DNA from: an uncultured Clostridia bacterium | GTDB taxonomy: Bacteria > Bacillota > Clostridia > Christensenellales > UBA1242 | Direction of reading: 5' to 3' | Length of the DNA: 40,478 bases | NCBI GenBank assembly: GCA_944372435.1 | Contig: CALVZD010000007.1 | Location: 1 to 40,478, forward strand | Part shown: positions 34,245 to 40,478 of the stretch, piece after piece | Numbering within the stretch: the first letter of the stretch is position 1 | Layout of the letters: every line of letters begins with the position of its first letter | The notes under the pieces: model-generated | The model's database searches: none | The model's input: the letters and a program-made list of their open reading frames with translations, nothing else | Told to the model about the DNA's origin: nothing | Made by a program: the position numbers and the translations under genes

Positions 34245-36623
34245 ATGAAGAAAAATCAGCCGGATGTTGAAATAGTCCGCTACCAAACCCAAAAAGAAAC
34301 AGGTCTTAGCAACGAGCAAATTGAAGAAAGAATCAAACACAAATTGACAAACCTTTCAAAAGTCAAATCATCGCGCTCGTATTTTTCTATATTCGTCAAA
34401 AACACATGCACATTTTTCAATTTGATATGGCTGCTTATTGCGGTTGCACTTATATGCGTGGGGGCATATGCCGACCTGCTGTTTTTGCTTGTGATATTCT
34501 GCAACACCGCGGTTGCAATAATCCAAGAAATCAGGGCAAAAGTCACCGTTGAAAAGCTTTCGCTTGTCGCGATGCCAAAAACTACGGCGATAAGAAATGG
34601 GCAAGAGGTTGAAATAAATGCGGAAGAAATTTTGCTCGACGAAATTATTATCCTCACAAACGGCGATCAAGTGCCGTCAGATTGCGTCGTTCTTGACGGA
34701 ACGGTCGAGGCCAACGAAAGCCTTCTCACAGGCGAGTCAAACGCCATCAAAAAAACCGAGGGCGATCATCTTTTGGCAGGCAGCTTTTTGGTTTCGGGCA
34801 AATGCTATGCCAGAGTTGAAAGAGTGGGCAAAGAAAACTACATCCAAACGATCGCCGCGCAAGCCAAGCAGTTCAAAGCGCCTCAGTCAAATCTTTTCAA
34901 AGATATCAACAAACTCATCAAATACATCGGAATTTTGCTGATACCTCTTGGAGTTTTGACGGTTTTGAAAGAGCTTTTCTTTTTAAACAATGGCGCCGTT
35001 GAAACAGTCACCAACACGGCAGGTGCGCTGACGGGGATGATCCCAGCGGGGATGTTTTTGCTAATCACAATCAGCCTGTCAGTCGGGGTCATCAAACTCG
35101 GCCGCAAAAAGACGCTTGTCAAAGACCTTTATTCGATCGAAATGCTTGCGCGAAGCAATGTTTTGTGCCTCGACAAAACCGGAACGATAACCGACGGCAC
35201 TATGAATGTTGTCGAGGTGATACCTGTTTCGGCAAAGCTGGATCAGGTTGAAAAGATAACAGCAAATGTGCTGCGCGCGCAGGCTTCAAACAACGCCACA
35301 GGGCTTGCCATGCTCAAAAGATTTGGCACCGCTGAGGATATGCAGGTCAGCGAGGTTGTCGAGTTTTCGTCGTCAAGAAAGTTTTCTGCAACAACCTTTT
35401 CTGACGGCAAAACCTATTATCTGGGTGCTCCGACCTTTGTCAAAGCCAAACTCTCACCAAAGCAGAAAAAACTTTTGCAACAAAAACTCGAACTTGGGCT
35501 GAGGGTGATTGCGCTCACCGAAGTTGATCAGCCATATGACGAAAAACAGGGAGCGCAAGAGGGCAAAACGATCGCCTTGTTTGTGCTGGAAGACCACATC
35601 CGTGACGACGCGATTGAAACGATCAGGTGGTTCAAAGAAAACGATGTCGAAATCAAAGTGATCTCAGGCGATGATCCTCTGACGGTTTCAAAAATCGCCG
35701 CTCGCGTAGGTGTTGAGGGCAGTGAAAAGTTCATATCGCTGGAAGGCATGCCTTTGGAGGAAGTTGAAGCGATCGCTGACAAGTTTTCGGTTTTTGGCAG
35801 GGTGTCTCCTGAGCAAAAGTATGTCATTGTCAAAACCTTAAAAACAAAAGGAAAGGTGGTAGCGATGACAGGTGACGGCGTCAACGACACGCTTGCGCTC
35901 AAAGAGGCTGATTGCTCAATTGCCATGGCGGATGGCAGCGAAGTCGCTCGAAACATATCCCACCTTGTGCTGATGAACTCCAACTTCACCTCGCTTCCGA
36001 GCGTGGTCAAGGAGGGCAGGCAGGTTGTCAACAATGTGCAAAACGCATCCTCTCTGTTTTTGATGAAAACGTTCTTTGCAATCGTCATGTGCATAGCGAC
36101 AATCCTGTTTGTAGTGCCATTTCCATACCAAACAAAACAGCTGTTTTTGCTGGAATTTTGCGTGATCGGCGTGCCTTCTTTCTTGCTGACTTTCCAGCCG
36201 AACACCGAGCTCATACAAGGCAATTTCATCCCGCAGGTTCTCAAAAAGTCGCTTCCGCGTGCTGCGATAATTTTGGCTGCCGTCTCCGCGGTGGTGATAA
36301 CCGGCTCGACAACTTTCGACATCCTTTCGGCCTCCGAATTTGACACTCTTGTGACGCTCGTTTTGACCTTTTCAGGCTTTTTGAATTTGCTGTGGCTGTG
36401 CATACCTTTCACAAAGCTCAAACTAGTCACGGCATCGACATCACTCGTGCTGCTGGTTTCTGCCTGCCTGATTTTCCCAGAATTTTTCAACATGACAAAC
36501 TTCTCTTCAACCGTTTGGATGATCTTTGGAATAATCATGGCGGTGTGCGTTGTGGCGGTGGCGTGCGGCGTGCTGATCGAAAACAGAGCGCGCTTGAAAA
36601 GATCGAAAAAAGTCAAAATATAG
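34245..36623 (+). CDS. Cation-transporting P-type ATPase (P2-like)
   Basis: A 792-residue ion pump with the full P-type signature: the actuator loop LLTGESNAIKK (about 160), the phosphorylation site CLDKTGTITDG (Asp about 310), the hinge MTGDGVNDTLALKEAD (about 540), and about ten membrane helices, four after the catalytic part. The helix 4 site reads MIPAGM in place of the calcium-pump PEGL, as in the CtpE-like group. No N-terminal heavy-metal domain or CPC motif is present, so it is not a copper or zinc pump. Calcium or magnesium is the most likely ion, by family only. An ATG five codons earlier (34230) lies inside the promoter spacer; the ATG at 34245 is preferred. Confidence 0.93.
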   Translation: MKKNQPDVEIVRYQTQKETGLSNEQIEERIKHKLTNLSKVKSSRSYFSIFVKNTCTFFNLIWLLIAVALICVGAYADLLFLLVIFCNTAVAIIQEIRAKVTVEKLSLVAMPKTTAIRNGQEVEINAEEILLDEIIILTNGDQVPSDCVVLDGTVEANESLLTGESNAIKKTEGDHLLAGSFLVSGKCYARVERVGKENYIQTIAAQAKQFKAPQSNLFKDINKLIKYIGILLIPLGVLTVLKELFFLNNGAVETVTNTAGALTGMIPAGMFLLITISLSVGVIKLGRKKTLVKDLYSIEMLARSNVLCLDKTGTITDGTMNVVEVIPVSAKLDQVEKITANVLRAQASNNATGLAMLKRFGTAEDMQVSEVVEFSSSRKFSATTFSDGKTYYLGAPTFVKAKLSPKQKKLLQQKLELGLRVIALTEVDQPYDEKQGAQEGKTIALFVLEDHIRDDAIETIRWFKENDVEIKVISGDDPLTVSKIAARVGVEGSEKFISLEGMPLEEVEAIADKFSVFGRVSPEQKYVIVKTLKTKGKVVAMTGDGVNDTLALKEADCSIAMADGSEVARNISHLVLMNSNFTSLPSVVKEGRQVVNNVQNASSLFLMKTFFAIVMCIATILFVVPFPYQTKQLFLLEFCVIGVPSFLLTFQPNTELIQGNFIPQVLKKSLPRAAIILAAVSAVVITGSTTFDILSASEFDTLVTLVLTFSGFLNLLWLCIPFTKLKLVTASTSLVLLVSACLIFPEFFNMTNFSSTVWMIFGIIMAVCVVAVACGVLIENRARLKRSKKVKI

Positions 36624-36686
36624 CCGCTCAGTCAATACCTTTTCTCTTATCGTGAGTTATAATCACTTTCGAAAGGAGAAAAGCAT

Positions 36687-36904
36687 ATGAAAAAAGATTG
36701 CAAAAAATGCAAATATTTTGTTCAGCTGGCAAAACTGGACTTGTCGAAGCGGATTGCGGCCACTGCAAATTTCCTGTTTCTGCAAACAGGTTTAAAGAGC
36801 TAAAGCAGCCTTGCCAAAATTTTGAGGCAAAAGATCGCGCATTGCAGCTGAAAGAAAAGCGGCAAACGATTTCGAGCACGCTTCAAAGCCAAAAAAACTG
36901 CTAG
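36687..36904 (+). pseudogene. Small Cys-rich (zinc-ribbon-like) protein gene with a frameshift
   Basis: An ATG behind a strong AAAGGAG starts MKKDCKKCKYFVQ, but this frame stops at 36803. The overlapping frame continues GKTGLVEADCGHCKFPVS and PCQNFEAKDRA to 36904. Joining them by restoring one base near 36720-36735 gives a protein of about 73 residues with two CxxC pairs and a further PC, a plausible zinc-binding mini-protein. A TATAAT at 36658-36663 may be its -10. The defect may be real or a sequencing indel. Confidence 0.65.
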
Positions 36905-36959
36905 AATATGTGCAAAACTAAGTTTTTTGCGAAATTATTTGACAATTTGGGCAAAACCC

Positions 36960-36988
36960 TTGCTATTTTGCTCAAAATTTGCTAAAAT
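36960..36988 (+). promoter_or_regulatory. tRNA-Glu promoter
   Basis: TTGCTA (36960-36965), a 17-bp spacer and TAAAAT (36983-36988), about 20 nt before the tRNA. A TTGACA at 36940 is an alternative -35 but its spacing to any -10 is poor. Confidence 0.55.
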
Positions 36989-37007
36989 GATTTCGCAACA
37001 AAATTAT

Positions 37008-37082
37008 GGCCCATTGGTCAAGTGGTCAAGACGCCACCCTCTCACGGTGGAATCAGGAGTTCGATCCTCCTATGGGCTACCA
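37008..37082 (+). tRNA. tRNA-Glu (anticodon CTC)
   Basis: The acceptor GGCCCAT pairs with ATGGGCT (the first pair is a wobble), the anticodon stem CCACC/GGTGG encloses CTCTCAC (anticodon CTC), the T-arm is CAGGAGTTCGATCCTCCT-like, and CCA is encoded. Confidence 0.96.
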
Positions 37083-37112
37083 AGTCGTCACAACTCGAAC
37101 CCCCAACAATCA

Positions 37113-37134
37113 CCTGCCTCTTGGCAGGGTTTTT
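37113..37134 (+). terminator. Terminator after tRNA-Glu
   Basis: CCTGCC/GGCAGG with a TCTT loop followed by G and five T. Confidence 0.85.
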
Positions 37135-37246
37135 CGGGTCGTTTAGTTTTAAAAGTATAACTATCTTGTCGGCGTAAATATACACTTTGTAAACAAGAGC
37201 TTTTAAAATCGCCTCTTTCTATGTTTATAATTTTTCAGGAGGTCAA

Positions 37247-37717
37247 ATGTTCGCTCAAGCCTACGATTCGCCTATTGGAAGGATAAAGCTCGTCAGTGAT
37301 GGCGAAGCTATAACGCAGCTTTGCTTCGACGAAAACGCGTCAAACCAAAAAACTTGTCCTGTTTTAGAAAAGGCTAAGCTTTGGCTGGACGAATATTTTG
37401 CTCTTAAAAAACCGACGCAAACAGTTGCACTAAAACTTTCTGGAACCGAGTTTCAAACAAAAGTCTGGCAAATTGTGCAAAGGATCGGCTATGGTGAGTC
37501 GAAAAGCTATATCGAAATCGCCAAAGAGCTTGCTCGTGCGACGGGAAAGTTAGTCAGTCCGCGAGCTGTCGGCAGGGCGGTTGGCGCCAACAAAATTGCA
37601 ATTTTGATCCCATGTCATCGCGTGCTCAGCTCCAAAACAAAACTGACGGGTTATGCTTGGGGGTTAGACAAAAAAATGGCTTTGCTTAATTTGGAAGGTG
37701 TGGCTTACAAATCTTAA
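37247..37717 (+). CDS. ogt: Methylated-DNA--protein-cysteine methyltransferase
   Basis: This suicide enzyme transfers the alkyl group from O6-alkylguanine to its own cysteine, repairing DNA directly. The 156-residue protein has an N-terminal RNase H-like part and the C-terminal domain with GRAVGANKIAILIPCHRVL, where PCHR (about 121-124) holds the acceptor Cys, and the following GYAWGLDKK. There is no N-terminal Ada-type domain, so it is the Ogt/MGMT type. A CAGGAGG Shine-Dalgarno and a TATAAT about 20 nt upstream precede the ATG. Monocistronic, convergent with mazF through a shared terminator. Confidence 0.95.
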   Translation: MFAQAYDSPIGRIKLVSDGEAITQLCFDENASNQKTCPVLEKAKLWLDEYFALKKPTQTVALKLSGTEFQTKVWQIVQRIGYGESKSYIEIAKELARATGKLVSPRAVGRAVGANKIAILIPCHRVLSSKTKLTGYAWGLDKKMALLNLEGVAYKS

Positions 37718-37720
37718 CCA

Positions 37721-37750
37721 AAAAAACTAGCTTTTTAGGCTAGTTTTTTT
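37721..37750. terminator. Bidirectional terminator shared by ogt and mazF
   Basis: AAAAAACTAGC/GCTAGTTTTTTT with a 7-nt loop. The mazF stop codon (TAG on the minus strand, 37740-37742) lies inside the stem. Confidence 0.9.
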
Positions 37751-38102
37751 CAGCAAAACCCAAAGAAATAAGTATCGCGCGATTGATTTCTCGCATCTTG
37801 CCTTCTTCAAGGCAGGTTATCTTTTCGCGGAGACGGCGCTTGTCGAGCGTTCGAATTTGTTCGAGCAGGGCGACGGAATCCTTTGGCAGGTGATATTTTT
37901 CGCTAGGGATTTCGATATGGGTGGGCAGTTTGGCTTTTCCGAGTTTGCTTGTTATGGCAGAAACTATGACAGTTGGGGAGTAGCGATTGCCGACGTTGTT
38001 TTGAATTATCAAAACCGGTCGCACGCCACCTTGTTCGCTGCCTACCACAGGGCTCAAATCAGCCATATAAATTTCACCGCGTTTTACGCTTTGATCCTCC
38101 AT
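37740..38102 (-). CDS. MazF-family toxin (EndoA-like mRNA interferase)
   Basis: MazF-type toxins cut mRNA at short specific sites. The 120-residue protein has the family start [20 protein letters not shown], with [26 protein letters not shown] and PTHIEIP, typical of the Bacillota EndoA group. The open frame begins 29 codons earlier, but that part overlaps the preceding gene; the ATG at 38102 has a GGGAG Shine-Dalgarno and matches the family length. It overlaps its upstream neighbour by 29 bases, the normal layout of an antitoxin-toxin pair. Confidence 0.92.
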   Translation of the reverse strand: MEDQSVKRGEIYMADLSPVVGSEQGGVRPVLIIQNNVGNRYSPTVIVSAITSKLGKAKLPTHIEIPSEKYHLPKDSVALLEQIRTLDKRRLREKITCLEEGKMREINRAILISLGFAEKN

Positions 38103-38319
38103 AACTCCCTTTCCAAAAATCATACAAGTCGGCTGTTTCCAAAGCCTCCAGCTCTTTGACAACCTCTTCTGGCAGGATAAAATCTCCACCTGTTAGCAGT
38201 TTATGCCAATTTGGGTCAGATGTTTCCATCTCCGCAAAATTCGAAAAATCGTGGCAAGTTTTGCCATCCTTTTGAGACGAAAGGACATTATTTTCTCTGT
38301 TTTTTTCTTTTTCTGACAT
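38074..38319 (-). CDS. Putative antitoxin-position protein upstream of mazF
   Basis: An 81-residue protein with a charged N-terminus, a central [28 protein letters not shown] segment (about 44-71) and a basic end GGSKRKTR. It starts behind a strong AAAGGAG and overlaps mazF, where the antitoxin usually lies. It lacks the ribbon-helix-helix or AbrB-like pattern expected for a MazF antitoxin (the short [12 protein letters not shown] stretch is the closest resemblance). It may be a diverged antitoxin that binds MazF through the C-terminal segment. I do not recognise the family. Confidence 0.7.
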   Translation of the reverse strand: MSEKEKNRENNVLSSQKDGKTCHDFSNFAEMETSDPNWHKLLTGGDFILPEEVVKELEALETADLYDFWKGSYGGSKRKTR

Positions 38320-38392
38320 GATTATCTCCTTTCAAAGCGCGTTTTAATCGAATTTAGAGTGAGAATTTTGGCGATTTATATTCAATTTCATT

Positions 38393-38420
38393 TTGCGAAT
38401 TTTCTGGAATTTTGTAAAAT
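38393..38420 (+). promoter_or_regulatory. comEC promoter close to the start codon
   Basis: TTGCGA (38393-38398), a 16-bp spacer and TAAAAT (38415-38420). The ATG follows after 8 nt, so the leader would be zero to two nucleotides. No Shine-Dalgarno is visible. Confidence 0.55.
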
Positions 38421-38428
38421 TTGTGTAT

Positions 38429-40450
38429 ATGATTTCAGAGCAGGCAAAACCTGCCTTCAAATTGAATTTTAGGCCGGTCGTTGTCATATTTTTGAGTTTG
38501 ATTTTCGGCGTGGTCTCAGCCAGAAAGCTGTATGGCGGAGATGTGTTTTACATTGTGCTTGTCTCTGTTAGTCTTGTCGCCGTGACAGTGTATGGTCTTG
38601 TCAAAAAAAGATATCTCTTTCTCTGCCTTGCCATCATTTTCTTTTTTGGTGGAAACGCCGGCTTTTTCATCAGCTACAACGCCTACTTGGGCGAAAACTA
38701 TTCAAATGCCTTTGTCGTTGGCAGGGTGAACGACCAGTTGCAAGAAAACGACGGCTACTACAACCTCATCCTTGAAAATGCTTCGGCAAACGGCGACTCG
38801 ATTGGCAATGTGAGTTTGTATGTTTGGTCGCCGCAGGAAGAGATCAGGGTTGGCGACGTTCTCACATTTTCTGCCGATCTTGAAGGCGTCAACCTTTTCA
38901 CTTTAAACTCGTTCAACACATGGGCGTTTAGGAGGGGTGTGGCATACTCGGCAAGCGTTGAGGGCAGCCAGATCGAGCTTGTGAGCGGAGGGATGAAGTT
39001 TGACGAATCGGCGCGCGCTGCGATCAAGGAGCTGATCTACGCCAATATGCAAGACGAAAGCGCCAGCGTTGCGTATGCTCTTGTCACCGGTGACCAGGCT
39101 CTCGTTTCGACTGATGTCAACGAGGCGTATCGCGGCTCAGGGCTGATTCACATACTCTCGGTCTCTGGCTTACACATAACTTTTCTTGCAGGGCTGATAG
39201 CTTGGGTTATGAAGCTGTTAAAAGTCAACCGTTATGTCAACTTTGGCATCACTTTTTGTCTGCTTTTGATCTACTCTTATATCTGCGACTTTCTGCCGCC
39301 GGTTATTCGATCGGTCATCATGGGTCTGATCTTGATTGCCGCTGGGCTTTTTGGGCGGTCGTATGACGGGCTTTCGGCACTGTCGATCGCAGGGATATTG
39401 TCGCTTTTGATTTCGCCGTTGTATGCTTTCGACTTGGGATTTTTGATGAGCTATGCGTGCGTCGCTGCCATATATATTCTTCAACCGCCATTTTCCAAAG
39501 TTCTCAGAAAAGTCTTTCCAGACAAAATCGCAGATCTGTTTGCGCTGTCGTTTGCAACTCAAATTGGCGTGCTGCCGTTTATGGCATCATTTTTTAGCTC
39601 GCTAAACCTTTTAAGTTTCTTTTCCAATCTCGTTGTCGTTCCAATATTTGCCGTTCTGTTTCCGGCGCTTATCGTCATGGTTCTTGTTGGGCTTGTCATT
39701 CCGCCGCTCGGCGTGCTGCTCGTCTCTGTCGATTGGGGGCTGAGAATTGTGCTGATCATCGCTGACTTTTTTGCCTCGACGGATCTGCAAATTTCACTCA
39801 ATTTCCTCGACCCAATCGCGATAACTTTGGTCTATGGCGTCTGTCTCGTCGGCAGCTACTATTTCATGTCATCCACTCGCGTCAAATACGCGGTGACCAT
39901 GCTGCTTGCGATGTTTTTTGGTCTTTTCACGCTGATTTCTCCAAGTTTTTATCCTCGCGGCAGTCAAATTTCGATAATCGAGACTTATGGCACTTACAAC
40001 GCCGTGATCGAGTCCTCTTCCGGTCAAACTCTCTGCCTCGGCGAGCCAGCTTTTCGCGAAACGGACTATTACGCCTCGTCAGGCATCGACGGATTTGATT
40101 ATGCGCTTTGTTGCTACAACAAGCTTGGAGACACAAAACTTTTGCCGGTTGGGAGTGGCACAGAGGGCGCGTTCACATATTCGACCGACGGAGAAATTTT
40201 TATCGTTGAGTTTGACGGACTTAAAATTCTCTTTACAAACGACAGCTCGATAAGTTATAATGATAGAGAAAAATTGAGTTCCTATCTTTCGCAACAAAGG
40301 TTTGATTTTGTGTTCATAGACGGCTACGATTTTTCAAGCTCCAAAACCTTCGTCGCAGCAGGCGAGGGTCAAAATGCCAACTACTTGCCAAGCGAGATAG
40401 GAAATTTTACTTACAGTTTTGACAAAAATGTCGCATGGGGGATCGATTGA
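38429..40450 (+). CDS. comEC: ComEC/Rec2-family DNA uptake channel protein with degenerate C-terminal domain
   Basis: ComEC carries single-stranded DNA across the membrane during transformation. The 673-residue protein has N-terminal membrane helices, an OB-like extracytoplasmic segment (about 95-185), and the competence core with GSGLIHILSVSGLHITFLAG (about 238-257) and PPVIRSVIMG, with about ten helices in all. The C-terminal part (about 500-673) sits where a metallo-beta-lactamase-like domain is expected and begins QISIIETYGTYNAVIES, but it contains no histidine, so the HxHxDH metal site is absent. The frame opens at a TTG 12 codons earlier, inside the promoter; the ATG at 38429 is preferred. 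Confidence 0.9.
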   Translation: MISEQAKPAFKLNFRPVVVIFLSLIFGVVSARKLYGGDVFYIVLVSVSLVAVTVYGLVKKRYLFLCLAIIFFFGGNAGFFISYNAYLGENYSNAFVVGRVNDQLQENDGYYNLILENASANGDSIGNVSLYVWSPQEEIRVGDVLTFSADLEGVNLFTLNSFNTWAFRRGVAYSASVEGSQIELVSGGMKFDESARAAIKELIYANMQDESASVAYALVTGDQALVSTDVNEAYRGSGLIHILSVSGLHITFLAGLIAWVMKLLKVNRYVNFGITFCLLLIYSYICDFLPPVIRSVIMGLILIAAGLFGRSYDGLSALSIAGILSLLISPLYAFDLGFLMSYACVAAIYILQPPFSKVLRKVFPDKIADLFALSFATQIGVLPFMASFFSSLNLLSFFSNLVVVPIFAVLFPALIVMVLVGLVIPPLGVLLVSVDWGLRIVLIIADFFASTDLQISLNFLDPIAITLVYGVCLVGSYYFMSSTRVKYAVTMLLAMFFGLFTLISPSFYPRGSQISIIETYGTYNAVIESSSGQTLCLGEPAFRETDYYASSGIDGFDYALCCYNKLGDTKLLPVGSGTEGAFTYSTDGEIFIVEFDGLKILFTNDSSISYNDREKLSSYLSQQRFDFVFIDGYDFSSSKTFVAAGEGQNANYLPSEIGNFTYSFDKNVAWGID

Positions 40451-40478
40451 AGACATTAAAAAAGCGTTTAAGTCAGGG
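40447..40478 (+). CDS. Possible start of the next gene (partial)
   Basis: A TTG overlapping the comEC stop (TTGA) opens a frame reading MKTLKKRLSQG to the window end. comEC is often followed by holA (DNA polymerase III delta) in Bacillota, which would suit, but eleven residues cannot show it. Confidence 0.3.
   Translation, partial: MKTLKKRLSQ

Noticed and set aside
35528..36616. A 362-residue open frame antisense to the P-type ATPase
   Set aside because: Low-complexity Ser/Thr/Ala shadow of the membrane helices on the other strand, with no start signals.
36927..37160. Open frame running through tRNA-Glu
   Set aside because: It covers the tRNA and its promoter, so it cannot be a protein gene.
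1..40478. CRISPR array or insertion sequence
   Set aside because: No regularly spaced direct repeats and no transposase were seen; the only mobile-element enzyme is the tyrosine integrase.

Overview
The window looks like part of the chromosome of a low-to-mid GC, spore-forming Bacillota, most likely an uncultured Clostridia lineage. This is inferred from a GerA/GerB/GerC germinant-receptor operon with a sigma-G-type promoter, Gram-positive Shine-Dalgarno sequences, CCA-encoding tRNA genes, an L10-leader attenuator, a secG-rnr-smpB-ssrA cluster, a VanW protein and ComEC. No rRNA gene or other species-level marker is present.

Layout. (1) 1-4200: an AT-rich accessory block with an excisionase-like gene, a tyrosine integrase broken by one frameshift, and a GHKL ATPase fused to a PD-(D/E)XK-type nuclease motif, next to a tRNA-Thr gene. 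It resembles the end of an integrative element that continues left of the window. (2) 4600-8440: valS, then a small operon with an LRR protein and an acidic protein. (3) 8520-13330: a small membrane protein, secG, rnr, smpB, ssrA (tmRNA) and a membrane-anchored Glu-rich coiled-coil protein. The smpB coding end overlaps the mature tmRNA 5' end. (4) 13330-16350: an ABC exporter, convergent with a self-contained rplJ-rplL operon that has its own promoter and L10 leader. (5) 16360-18900: leuS. (6) 19017-22600: a promoter, a roughly 300-nt leader holding two tandem copies of a multibranched RNA-like fold, and three paralogous exported acidic proteins. (7) 22600-24140: a divergent pair of membrane proteins. 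(8) 24140-28010: gerA-gerB-gerC. (9) 28035-31170: ftsH and a membrane-anchored partner. (10) 31180-36620: vanW, cca and a P-type ATPase. (11) 36640-40478: a frameshifted Cys-rich mini-gene, tRNA-Glu, ogt, mazF with an atypical upstream partner, and comEC.

Most of the window is housekeeping: aminoacylation and tRNA maturation, ribosome stalk, ribosome rescue and RNA decay, secretion, membrane proteolysis, DNA uptake and repair. Three features stand out. The first is the tandem cloverleaf-like leader upstream of the exported paralogs (19064-19332), whose stems differ in sequence between copies but keep pairing. The second is a set of genes whose sigma-A-type -10 box lies about 6 nt before the start codon with little or no Shine-Dalgarno, suggesting leaderless mRNAs. 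The third is the lone GHKL-nuclease gene, a candidate defence cargo.
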